Positions 45,420-54,713 of a stretch of DNA of 64,000 bases are shown one piece after another. Position 1 is the stretch's first letter. Each line of letters begins with the position of its first letter. The stretch comes from CAWEBF01 sp963807235 (lineage in GTDB: Bacteria; Acidobacteriota; Vicinamibacteria; Vicinamibacterales; UBA2999), in the NCBI GenBank assembly GCA_963807235.1, contig CAWEBF010000015.1, forward strand, positions 324,772 through 388,771. Reading direction: 5' to 3'. Below the pieces are notes generated by a model. That model had not been told where the DNA came from. It saw only the letters and a list, made by a program, of their open reading frames with translations, and did no database searches. A program made the position numbers and the translations under genes.

Positions 45420-47134
45420 TTGGTCCTTGGTTCTTGGTTCTTGGTTCTTGGTCCCACAGCGCGTTCGGCCTCGCTGACCACGAGGCCGACTCCCACAACG
45501 ACCACGGCGCCGATGACGTTGTGCCACAGAAACGCAACCGGCGTGAACGCCGCGGCGGCCGCTACCGACGCCATCCCGGCAACCAGACCGACGCAGGCGC
45601 CGTTGCCCGTGGCCCGTGGAAAGCCGACCGCGAGGATGAAGACGCCGAGCAGCGAACCGTAGAAGAACGACCCGATCCGGTTGACCACCTCGATCAGGGA
45701 CCCCAGTTCCGCCGCCCAGACCGCCACCAGGCAGGCGAAGACACCCCACAGCGCGGTCGCAGCCTTGGAGACGCCCAGATAGTGCGCATCTGTCGCCACG
45801 GGACGGGCCCACCGCCGGTAGAAGTCGATCACGGTGGCCGTCGACAGCGAGTTCAGCTCGCCGGCGATCGTGTCGGTGGCCGCGAGCAGGATGGCGAGGA
45901 TCAGCAGGCCGACGAGACCGACGGGAAGCTGCTCCAGGATGAACGTGGGGATCACGTAGTTCACGTCGTCGAAGGCCGCGTCGCCCGTGGACGACCGGAC
46001 CAGCTCGCGCGCGCGCCGCCGCACCTGATCGACCGCCGCGCTTTCCTCGCGCACACGCTCGCGCGCCACCGTCTCTCGGGCCGCATCCGAACCGGCCCGC
46101 GCCTGCGCCAGCTCGGTCGCGGCCTCCCGACGGCGGTCCACGGCCGCCCCATGCTCCTGCTGCAGCGCTGCATAGGCTGCACTCGCCTCGCCGTTCAGCC
46201 GCTCCGTGGCGATGCTGCTGAAGATGAGGGGCGCCGGATTGAACACGTAGAACACGAACACCAGCACACCGAGCAGCAGCACCAGCGCCTGGAGCGGGAT
46301 CTTCCAGTAGCCGCTCATCAGCAGCGAGTGCCGCGCTTCGTCCACCGACTTGGCCGTGAGGTACCGCTGCACCTGGCTCTGGTCGGTGCCGAAGTAGGAG
46401 CAGAACAGAAAGAACGCCGCGAGCGTGCCGGACCAGAACGTGTATTGGTTCGTCAGGTCGAAGCTGAAGTCGAACGTGCGGAGCCGGCCCGTGGCGGCGG
46501 CAATGCTCAGGCCGTCCGCCAGGCCCACGCCATCGGGAAAGCCGGCGATGGCCGCCGCAATCACGGCGAAGAGCCCGAACACAATCAGCACCATGATCTT
46601 CACGTCGGTCCACGTGACGGCCTGCACGCCGCCGAACATCGTGTAGACGACGGCCGGGGCGGCGATGAGGAGCGCGGTGGACGTGACGTTGAGGTCGAGC
46701 ACCAGCGACAGCACCACGGCCGGGGCCGCGACAACCGCGCCGCAGGCCATCCCGCGCGACAACAGGAATAAGAGGCTCGTGAGCGCGCGCGTCTTGGCGT
46801 CGAACCGCCGCTCCAGGTACTCGTAGGCGGTGTAGACACCCGAGTTGTAGAAGAACGGGACGAGGGTGACCGACAGCACCACCATCGCCAGCGGCAGCCC
46901 GAAGTAGAACTGGATGAAGCGCATCCCGTCGGTGTAGCCCTGCCCCGTCGTGCCGATCATCGTGATGGCGCTGAGCTGCGTGGCCATCACCGAGATGCCG
47001 GCCGCCCACCAGGGGATGCTGCGCTTGGCCAGGAAATAGCCGTCCAGTTCCTGGCTGTCCTTCGTGCGTTTCAGGCCGTCATAGACGATCCACGTCATCA
47101 GGGAGACGAGGACGGCCCAGTCGATCCAGTGCAT
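45416..47134 (-). CDS. Sodium:solute symporter (SSS family) with coiled-coil insertion
   Basis: About 572 residues, intact. Core SSS features: GYFLAKRSIPWWAAGISVMA, ATQLSAITMIGTTGQGY, YTAYEYLERRFDAKTRALTS, FGTDQSQVQRYLTAKSVDEA. About 90 charged residues between two helices (ATERLNGEASAAYAALQQEH onward) form a predicted coiled coil, an uncommon insertion. The last residues (RTKNQEPRTN) are encoded by the heptamer array 45420-45454 and look accidental. The start overlaps the stop of the DAACS gene (TGATG at 47132-47136). The solute is unknown. Confidence 0.88.
   Translation of the reverse strand: MHWIDWAVLVSLMTWIVYDGLKRTKDSQELDGYFLAKRSIPWWAAGISVMATQLSAITMIGTTGQGYTDGMRFIQFYFGLPLAMVVLSVTLVPFFYNSGVYTAYEYLERRFDAKTRALTSLLFLLSRGMACGAVVAAPAVVLSLVLDLNVTSTALLIAAPAVVYTMFGGVQAVTWTDVKIMVLIVFGLFAVIAAAIAGFPDGVGLADGLSIAAATGRLRTFDFSFDLTNQYTFWSGTLAAFFLFCSYFGTDQSQVQRYLTAKSVDEARHSLLMSGYWKIPLQALVLLLGVLVFVFYVFNPAPLIFSSIATERLNGEASAAYAALQQEHGAAVDRRREAATELAQARAGSDAARETVARERVREESAAVDQVRRRARELVRSSTGDAAFDDVNYVIPTFILEQLPVGLVGLLILAILLAATDTIAGELNSLSTATVIDFYRRWARPVATDAHYLGVSKAATALWGVFACLVAVWAAELGSLIEVVNRIGSFFYGSLLGVFILAVGFPRATGNGACVGLVAGMASVAAAAAFTPVAFLWHNVIGAVVVVGVGLVVSEAERAVGPRTKNQEPRTN
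45420..45454. repeat. Heptamer tandem array, unit TTGGTTC (5 units)
   Basis: TTGGTCC, three TTGGTTC, TTGGTCC. It begins right after the stop of the forward gene (45417-45419) and lies inside the reverse symporter gene, encoding its C-terminal residues. Confidence 0.9.
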
Positions 47135-48435
47135 CAGGCCGCCCGGGGCCGGTCCGTGGAGGGCGGCAACGTGACCCGCCCTCCGGACAGCTCCTGCTCG
47201 CAGTCGCGCGGTGTCCAGCTCGCCCTCCCACTGGGCCACGACCATGGCGGCCACGCCGTTGCCGATGAAGTTGGTGATCGACCGCGCTTCGGACATGAAG
47301 CGGTCGATGCCGAGGATGAGCGCCAAGCCCGGCCACCGGAATCGACGGGACGACCGCCAGCGTGGCCGCCAGCGTGATGAACCCGGCGCCGGTCACGCCC
47401 GACGCGCCCTTCGGACGTCAGCATCGCCACGCCAAGCACCGTCAGCTGCTGCGCGCAGCGTCAGCTCGATGTTGAGCGCCTGCGCCACGAACAACGCCGC
47501 CATCGTCAGGTAGATGTTCGTGCCGTCGAGGTTGAACGAGTAGCCGGCCGGCACCACCAGGCCGACCACCGACCGCGAGCAGCCCAGCCGCTCGAGCTTC
47601 TGCATCAGCGGCACGAGCGCCGATTCCGACGACGACGTGCCGAGCACGGTCAGCAGCTCGTCCTTGATGTAGGCGATGAAGCGCAGGATGTTGAAGCCGG
47701 TGAACGCCGCGATGCTGCCCGAGCACGACCAGCACGAACAGCAGGCACGTCAGGTAGAAGCTGCCCATCAGCGCCGCCAGCGGCCGCAGCGAGTCGATGC
47801 CGTACCGGCCGATCGTGAACGCCATCGCGCCGCCGGCGCCGATCGGCGCCAGCTTCATCAGCGCGTTCATCATCGCGAAGAAGATGTGCGAGCACGCCTC
47901 GATGAACTGGTGCACCGTGTCGCCCTTGCCGCCCATGTGCGTCATGGCGTAGCCGAAGAGCATCGCCACGAAGAGCACCTGCAGCAGGTCGCCCGACCCC
48001 GTGAACGCGTCGGTGAACGTGGTCGGGATGATGTTCAGGATGAAATCGGTGGTGGTCTGCGCCGTCGGCGCGCTTCGCGTAGTCGGCCACGGCACCGGCG
48101 TCGAGCGTGGCCGGATCGGCGTTGAAGCCGGCGCCCGGGCGCACCACGTTGACGACCACCAGGCCGATGACGAGCGCCATGGTGGAGACGACCTCGAAGT
48201 AGATCAGCGCCTTGCCGCCGACGCGGCCCACCTTCTTCATGTCGCCGGCGCCGGCGATGCCAAGCACGACGGTGCAGAAGATGATCGGGCTGATGAGCAT
48301 CTTCACGAGCGCGATGAACCCGTCGCCCAGCGGCTTCAGCTTCACGGCGGTGGCGGGGTCGGCGTAGCCGAGCGTCCCGCCCGCGAGAATCGCGAGCAGG
48401 ACCCAGAAATAGAGGTGTCTGGTCAGGCCCCTCAT
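47134..48435 (-). CDS. Dicarboxylate/amino acid:cation symporter (DAACS), several indels
   Basis: About 430 residues if repaired. MRGLTRHLYFWVLLAILAGG, LGDGFIALVKMLISPIIFCT, AGAGDMKKVGRVGGKALIYF, DFILNIIPTTFTDAFTGSGD, APIGAGGAMAFTIGRYG, the substrate-site segments LGTSSSESALVPLMQKLERL and GYSFNLDGTNIYLTMAALFV, and ILGIDRFMSEARSITNFIGN are all present. Indels lie near 48070, 47720, 47450, 47410, 47330 and 47210. The NLDGT and serine-rich motifs are typical of DctA/GltP. Translationally coupled to the SSS symporter. Confidence 0.88.
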
Positions 48436-48513
48436 GCGCGAGCGCAAGTGTAGCGCACGCGCATGAGGCAATGGATTACGACCGCTGCGACGAGGCTCGA
48501 TAGTCGGGTGTGG

Positions 48514-49169
48514 CTAGCGTCGAGCGCGAAGCCGCCGAGCCGACGCCGTGAGCGCGGCACCGAACAAGAGCAAGCTGGCCGGCTCGGGAACCTGGTTCTC
48601 CGTGTTCGTTCGCCGGACGGTCCCGTTCACGATCACGTTGTCCACGATACAAATCGGCGCTGGTGCCATTGTTCGAGGCGTCCCACGCCAGGATGCGGAC
48701 CAACAAGCTGGTCACACCTATGCTGGGCGCGCCGATGACGTGGTTCGTGGACAAGGCTGTTCGTCGACAGCGCCGACCCGATCAGTGCACCGCCCGCGAA
48801 CAGCTGGAATTCCATCGGGCCGGCGCTTTCGCGCCATTCGTCGAGGGCAATCGAGTCCACGTCGAATACATACCCCGCCTGTGCAGACACGGTGAAAGTC
48901 CAGAAGTCGCCGTTGGCGAGTGCTTCCGCCGCCCCGTCACTCGGGTTCCAGCCGCGGGCGTTTGCCGCCCCGCTGGCAAAGCTTTCGTTCAACAGTCCGC
49001 CGCCTTCTGCGAACGGGCTGGAGGTCACGTTCGCGGCGACGATGTCCGCCGTGGCGTTCAGGTCGGTGAAATTGAAGACGACCAGCGGGGCCGCCTCCGC
49101 TCCGGCGCTCACGCCCAACACGAGAGCCGCCAAACCAAAGATCGAGAACGGACGTTGCAGTTTGAGCAT
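48514..49169 (-). CDS. PEP-CTERM secreted protein, two indels
   Basis: About 218 residues. Signal peptide (SIFGLAALVLGVSAGAEAAP), a beta-rich middle (LVVFNFTDLNATADIVAANV, FELQ-type strands), then after indels near 48760 and 48650 NHVIGAPSIGVTSLLVRILA, and the C-terminal sorting signal VPEPASLLLFGAALTASARR followed by RLRARR. PEP-CTERM proteins are cleaved by exosortase and exported to the surface or matrix. No exosortase gene is in the window. AAGGA precedes the ATG at 49169. Its stop is in CTAG. Confidence 0.82.
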
Positions 49170-49316
49170 GTTCGAGTTCCTTCCTCGACAGCTCTGCTGC
49201 AAAACCTGCGTCTTCACATCACGGCGGGGCCTGGCACGGTGGTTCCTTTACGGTTCACCTCCCACTCTGCCAAAAGCCGCCGTGGGCGGGGAATACTCAA
49301 AGTCGGGTTCGTTCCC

Positions 49317-51417
49317 CTAGAGGCCCACCCGCGTCTTGACGTAGAACGTGCGTCCCGGCTGCGGGAACCCCCACGCCAACTGAAAGTTTTCGTCGCGCAG
49401 GTTCTTCAGCCCGAACACCACGTCGAACCGCTCCGCCAGCGCGTACTGCGCCGACAGATCGATCAGCGTGTACGAACCGGTGCGGACATAGGGAAACGCC
49501 GGGGCCGGGTTCACGTCGCTCCACCGGTCGCCGGCCACGTCGATGCTCGGTGTCACGGTCAGGCGGCGCATCGGCTGCCACGCTGCGTACAGGAACGCCT
49601 TGTGCGTGGGCACGCCCGTCGGGCGCAGGTTCGGCAGCAGCGCATCCCGGATCGTGCGGCTCAAGGCCGTGTAGTTTCCGCCGACGGTCAGCTGCGGATG
49701 CACCGTTGCGTCGATCCCCACTTCGGCTCCGTAGAACCGCCCGTCGCCGACATTCTGCGGTCTGCGTTGTGGTGTCGGGCAGCACGACGGTCTGAATCAG
49801 GTCGCGCACGTCGCTGTAGAACACGGCGCCTTCCAGGCGCACGTTCCGCGCGGCCGTGCCCTTCCATCCCAGCTCGAGGCTGGTCGCGCGTTCCGGGCCC
49901 AGATCCGGATTCGGCGTCGCGAAACCGAACCTGGTGCTGTACAGCTCGAAGATCACCGGAAAACGGGTCCGGTCGGACACACTGGCGTGCACTTCGGACC
50001 CCTCGCGGTAGCGCCAGATGAGAGCCGACTGCCAGTTGACCGAGTCGGAGCCGCCCTTCGGGTACTCGAAGATGCCCCTCGCGGTGTTGAATTCTTCCGC
50101 CTTGGTGATGCTGTAGCGGTCGTAGCTGATGCCGCCCACGACGTCCACGGCCGGCGACAGGTGAATGGTGTCCTCGACTGCCAGCGACCATGTGTATTGC
50201 GACTGCTCCTGCAGCGGCTCCTGGGAGCTGAGGGTCGGATGCGTCGGACGACTGAACTGTTGCTCCGTGTGCACGTCGTTCCGGTAGTGCGCCGCAAACT
50301 TGAGGGACTGCGCGCGAAGCTGCGTGCCGACCTCGCTGGTCAGGCCAAAGGCGTGGTCGTCGTAGGGGCTGCGGAACCGGCCCGCAGCGGACTGCGTGGT
50401 GTAGGTGGCATCGTCGAACGCGTCGAGCCCGTTCTCGAACGTGTTGAAGTACACCTTGGTTTTCACATACGCCGCGCGACCGATCGCGGTTCGGGACAGG
50501 AACGACGTGTTCTGGATGTCCCAGTACGGCCACCGCCAGTAGCTGTTGGGCGGCACGGGCGGATTGTTGAGCACGTTCAACGGGGCGCCCTTCTCCCCCA
50601 GCTGCTTGACGAAGTTCACGGTGTATTCGTCGGTCTGGTTCGGCGTCCAGCCGGCCTTGACGTTGAAACGCGAGTCGGACGTGTCGGAGCTTCCGCGGCG
50701 GCCGTCACGCTGGAGCGAATTGGCCGTCGGCTCGTAGTTGCCCGACAGCGTCCACCAGTTGCGATCGGAGTAGTTGGCGCTGCCGTGCACGTAGTAGCGG
50801 GGCTGGCGCGTGCCGAGCGACACGTACCCATTCCAGCCCTCGGCGTCGGACCGGCCACCGGTCCAGAGGCTGGCCTCGGCGTCCAGGGCCTTGGTGGGCT
50901 TGCGGGTGACGAGATTGATGGCGCCCCCCATCGCACCGGGCCCGTCGAGCACGGACGCGTACCCTTTCTGCACCTGAATCTCCGACACGTCGGCCGTCAG
51001 GAAGCGGCTGAAGTCCAGCCGGTTGTCCGCGGGCAGGTAGATGCGCACGCCATCCACCATCAGCGGCACCTGCCACCGCCCGAAACCGCGCACGAAGACG
51101 TCGCTTTCGTTCCGGCGGCCGTTCGAATCGAACGTGCTGACGACACCGGGAAGCAGATTGACGGCCTGATCGAGCGACTTGCGATCGAAGGACCAGATTT
51201 GCCGGCTCGTCAGCACGGCGCCGCCGACGCCTGGCTGGCCGTCGGCCCGGCCCACCACGACGATCTCGCCCAGGTCGAACACGTACTCCGGCTTCGGAGC
51301 CGGGGCGGGGTCCGACTGTTGCGCCGCCACAGGCGTCGTGATGCCCGCCAGGGCGCCGACGACCAGCCCGGCCAAACGGGTGCGATGCACCCACCTTCCG
51401 CGTACAGAAGCTCTCAT
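49317..51417 (-). CDS. TonB-dependent outer-membrane receptor, one indel
   Basis: About 700 residues. Signal peptide ending TPVAAQQ; TonB box candidate (GEIVVVGR); plug domain (LDQAVNLLPGVVSTFDSNGR, DVFVRGFGRWQVPLMVDGVR, EIQVQKGYASVLDGPGAMGG); then a long 22-strand-type barrel. The frame changes near 49760. It ends LAWGFPQPGRTFYVKTRVGL, as expected for this family. There is no CarboxypepD-like N-terminal extension, so it resembles siderophore/cobalamin-type receptors more than the large carbohydrate receptors. The ligand is unknown. Confidence 0.92.
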
Positions 51418-51505
51418 TCTTTGGGTGTCCTCGGAACGAGCAAGCATCCTCCGGGACAAAGACGCAATCCAATCGGTAGTGCCGATGAAGACATCGGCGT
51501 CGCCG

Positions 51506-51800
51506 ATGAAGGGCTATTCGGCGGCAGGCCGCGATGTTGCCGTCAAGGTCCAGCGTCCGAATGTTCGCGACCTGGTCCTGTGCGATCTAGACGCTCTTGA
51601 TGAGGTGGCTCCCATTCTGGAGCGCTTCAGCGGTGTCGCGCGCAGCGTGGAGGTGCCGGGCGTTCTGACGGAGTTTCGCCGCACCATGATGCGCGAGCTG
51701 GATTTACGCGCTCGAGGCACGTAACCTGGTCACCCTCGCGCATCAGCTTGAGGATTTCGACCGGATCGTCGTCCCTTTGCCTGTCAACAATTACACGGCG
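51506..51800 (+). pseudogene. AarF/UbiB-type kinase remnant
   Basis: GRDVAVKVQRPNVRDLVLCD, LDEVAPILERFSGV and VLTEFRRTMMRELDLR, then in another frame EARNLVTLAHQLEDFDRIVV, match the N-terminal lobe of AarF/UbiB proteins (the AVKVQRP lysine motif). The Gly/Ala-rich loop before it and everything after about residue 100 are missing, so this is a truncated and frameshifted fragment, not a gene. Confidence 0.7.
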
Positions 51801-51951
51801 GGCCGCCGCCGCGGGCGGATTGTGGCTCGCGTGGACGATCCTCGTGGGCGACGTTCGGCGGACGCAGACGAACTGACCCAGCAGGCTGAGGCGAGGTCTC
51901 CACAGTTCGTCACCCTACTGGACAGTTTCTAAACCCTTCTACACACCTTCC

Positions 51952-51995
51952 CGCGTCTCGAGACTCGAATTCGCGCGTCTCACGGCTCGAATTCG
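51952..51995. repeat. 22-bp imperfect tandem duplication
   Basis: CGCGTCTCGAGACTCGAATTCG (51952-51973) is followed directly by the same 22-base unit with four changes (51974-51995). It lies just upstream of the gene starting at 52005. Confidence 0.7.
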
Positions 51996-52004
51996 TCGAA
52001 GCGA

Positions 52005-53213
52005 GTGGCGCGCTTGTTGCTCGAACGCCTCCGGAGGTACGGCGTGCGGTCAAGCATGGTCACCGCCTCGATGCTGGCGTGGCTCTCGGCTGCCGTGCCC
52101 CCACCGCTCGCCAACGCGCAGTCCCTCGCGAGCCGGCTGTCGCAACTCATCAGCGAGCCGGCACCGCCGGGCACTCCGCCGGGCCAGGCGGCGTCTACCA
52201 CCAGCGACGCGATTACAAAATTGGTCAGGGGCGAACTCAACAGCCTCCCTGCGCCGACGTCGTCCGCTGGAGTGGTATATCAACTCGATCCGTCCCTTGG
52301 CATCGTGGCCCGCAGCAGCAATGGACTCGGACCCCTGTTTACGGAGCGTGCGCTTCGCAGCACCGACGGGCGGTTGTCGGGGGGCGTCGCGTTCCAAGTC
52401 ACGCGATTCTCCTCACTGAACGGCGAGGACTTGACCACCGGAACCTTTCCCATCGGCGCCACACGCGCGGCGGGCGATCCTCCGTTCACGGTGGACCGGT
52501 TGACGCTGCAGCTCGAGCGACAGGCCACAACCGTTTTCGCCGACTACGGCGTCGGCGGGCGGTTCACGGTCGGGGCGGCCGTGCCTCTGGTGCGTGTGCA
52601 GCTCAGCGGTAGCCGCGTCCGGACGCTGAACGGAGCGACCACGCTCCAGTTCGCGCAGGCCGGCTGGGCAGTGGGATTGGGAGATGCCACCGTGAACGCT
52701 CGCCTGCTGGTGGCCGGGAGTGCCTTGCGAGGGGCAGCCGTTGGTGCGGACGTACGGCTCCCGACCGGACGTGAAGAAGAGCTGCTGGGAACTGGTCACC
52801 TGGGCACGCGTGTGCTCGCCGTGGGGTCCTGGGAGGGAAGCAGCTGGGGCGTAAGCGTCAACGGCGGATACAGCGCCGGCGAATTGTCACGTGCGTTCGA
52901 CTGGAGCGGAGCCGCTACTGTGGCCGCTGGGCCCCGCCTGACCCTGGTCGGGGAAATCCTCGGGCGGCGCGGACTGGACGCGCACGTCCTGGAGCCGTTC
53001 TGGCAGCCGAATTCGACGGGCCGCTCGCTGGAAACGTTGCTCTGGCGTGCCGGCGACCGCGCCCTTACGTCCACGTTGCTGGCAACCGGCGCCCGCTGGA
53101 ACGTCGCGGGTCCGTGGCTGCTCAACGCCAACGTCTTGATCAACGTGGCAGGCGATGGGCTGCGGGCGCGGCTGACACCGGGCGTGTCGCTCGACTACCA
53201 CTTCGAGTTGTGA
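52005..53213 (+). CDS. Outer-membrane beta-barrel protein of unknown function
   Basis: 402 residues, intact. Signal peptide (MLAWLSAAVPPPLANAQ), then about 110 residues of linker and alternating strands with many Gly/Ser/Thr (FTVGAAVPLVRVQLSGSRVR, SWGVSVNGGYSAGELSRAFD), ending in LTPGVSLDYHFEL, an aromatic-rich final strand. It resembles the putative transporter barrels annotated as phenol-degradation MetA-like, but weakly. The next gene starts 8 bases later on the same strand. Confidence 0.62.
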   Translation: MARLLLERLRRYGVRSSMVTASMLAWLSAAVPPPLANAQSLASRLSQLISEPAPPGTPPGQAASTTSDAITKLVRGELNSLPAPTSSAGVVYQLDPSLGIVARSSNGLGPLFTERALRSTDGRLSGGVAFQVTRFSSLNGEDLTTGTFPIGATRAAGDPPFTVDRLTLQLERQATTVFADYGVGGRFTVGAAVPLVRVQLSGSRVRTLNGATTLQFAQAGWAVGLGDATVNARLLVAGSALRGAAVGADVRLPTGREEELLGTGHLGTRVLAVGSWEGSSWGVSVNGGYSAGELSRAFDWSGAATVAAGPRLTLVGEILGRRGLDAHVLEPFWQPNSTGRSLETLLWRAGDRALTSTLLATGARWNVAGPWLLNANVLINVAGDGLRARLTPGVSLDYHFEL

Positions 53214-53221
53214 GGCCGCCG

Positions 53222-54700
53222 ATGAGGACCAAGGATTGGCGCTCGTACCAGTTGGAACCCGTGGTGATCGGGCGCGGCGTCGACGAGTTTGCGAGCGAGG
53301 ACGAGTTTGCCGCCGTGATTCTCGAGATCGAAGACGCAACCCCGCCACCGTCGCCTGTCGTGATGGACTTCGTTTCAGAGGCCGAGGCGCCCCTGCGGGA
53401 GGCGGCGCCCACCGCATTACCTGAACGCCCCCGAGCGTCGATCAAGTCGTGGGTGCAGGTCAGAGCGATCGCGTCGAGCGCTGCCGTGATGATGGCCGTG
53501 TGTGCGGGCGTGGTGGGCGCGTGGATGGCGCTCCGTGTCCCCCTCGGGATCGCGTTCGTTTCCCGTGCCATCGCATCAGGCCGGGCACGTCGGCGCATGG
53601 CGTGGAAATCGCTTGGCGCGTCCGCCGCAGCTGTTCGCGGTGCGGTGCGTCGTGGACGCCTGGCGATGTCGACCGCCGCCGAGATGATGGCCGTGGCTGC
53701 GGGCGTAGTGGGTGCGTGGCTGGTGATCCGTGTCTTCATGGGAATCGCGTTCGTTTCCCGGGTCATCGAGTCAGCCCAGGCGCGTCGGCGGTTGGCGTGG
53801 GAATCGCTCGGCGCCCAACGGGCCGGCGCAGTGGCTCTACTTCATCGACGGGGCGCGGGCGCCATCGCCGGGCTTGCCGTGGCGGCGTTGGCTGCCGTAT
53901 TCGCGATGCCGTCGAACCCTCCGGCCGTCTCACCAGTCGCCGCCGTCTCGACGTCAGCAGGGACACCGGCACCGCAGACGGCTGCCGACATCGCCGGCTC
54001 GAGGCAGATTGATCCACCGGCGGCAGCACTCCGGCCTGAGCCCTTCCCCGCCGCCGCGTCGCTGGAACGCCCTGGCGTCCCGGCGACGCTCAACGCCGCG
54101 GCACAGTCCGCGGGCCCTGAGCCGCAGAACACGGTCTACGGTGGAAGAACGGCCGGCCCTCAATTGGACACTCCTAGCCGGCCGCCGGTGTTGCTGGCGG
54201 TCGTCAATCGAGACTCTCCAGGTACCCCTGCCGCCGAACCGCTGCCGGTTCCTGTGGCTACCGTGTCGGCCGCCCTCGAGGCGCCGAAGCCGGCGGCCGC
54301 GGAGCCGGCGGCCGCAGAGCCGGCGGCTAACGTGCCTGCCGTGGTCGTGACCGCGGCCAGCACGGTGGCGACCGATCGTTCGGCGATCGACGACCTGCTG
54401 TCGGCGTATCGCCGGTCCTACAACTCGCTGGACGCCAGTGCCGTCTCCTCCATCTGGCGCGGGGCCGACACGCGAGCGCTTACGCGCGCGTTTTCCACGC
54501 TCACCCGCCAACACATCACATTCGACCGGTGCGATGTGCGGGTGACAGGCGCGGATCGCGCACGCGCACGATGCGACGGGATTCTCAGCTACGTGCAGAA
54601 GGCTGGAGATACCACCCCGCAACAGCGCCGGGTGTCGTGGTCCATCGACCTCGGCCGGCCGGACGATCGCTGGGTGATTGTCGGCGTCGAGGCCCGCTGA
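53222..54700 (+). CDS. Hypothetical membrane protein with internal duplication and SnoaL-like C-terminus
   Basis: About 492 residues, intact. Two similar blocks of ~50 residues lie 18 residues apart: SSAAVMMAVCAGVVGAWMAL and then GIAFVSRAIASGRARRRMAW in the first; STAAEMMAVAAGVVGAWLVI and then GIAFVSRVIESAQARRRLAW in the second. Each has a hydrophobic helix followed by an Arg-rich segment. A third helix (GAIAGLAVAALAAVFAMP) and a long Pro/Ala linker follow. The C-terminus (AIDDLLSAYRRSYNSLDASA, VSWSIDLGRPDDRWVIVGVE) resembles an NTF2/SnoaL-like fold. Function unknown. Confidence 0.6.
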   Translation: MRTKDWRSYQLEPVVIGRGVDEFASEDEFAAVILEIEDATPPPSPVVMDFVSEAEAPLREAAPTALPERPRASIKSWVQVRAIASSAAVMMAVCAGVVGAWMALRVPLGIAFVSRAIASGRARRRMAWKSLGASAAAVRGAVRRGRLAMSTAAEMMAVAAGVVGAWLVIRVFMGIAFVSRVIESAQARRRLAWESLGAQRAGAVALLHRRGAGAIAGLAVAALAAVFAMPSNPPAVSPVAAVSTSAGTPAPQTAADIAGSRQIDPPAAALRPEPFPAAASLERPGVPATLNAAAQSAGPEPQNTVYGGRTAGPQLDTPSRPPVLLAVVNRDSPGTPAAEPLPVPVATVSAALEAPKPAAAEPAAAEPAANVPAVVVTAASTVATDRSAIDDLLSAYRRSYNSLDASAVSSIWRGADTRALTRAFSTLTRQHITFDRCDVRVTGADRARARCDGILSYVQKAGDTTPQQRRVSWSIDLGRPDDRWVIVGVEAR

Positions 54701-54713
54701 TCCGCGCGCGAAA

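Noticed and set aside
49230..49246. Sigma-54 promoter-like TGGCAC-N5-TTCCT
   Set aside because: It is on the forward strand while the adjacent genes run in reverse, and the -12 box has a mismatch.
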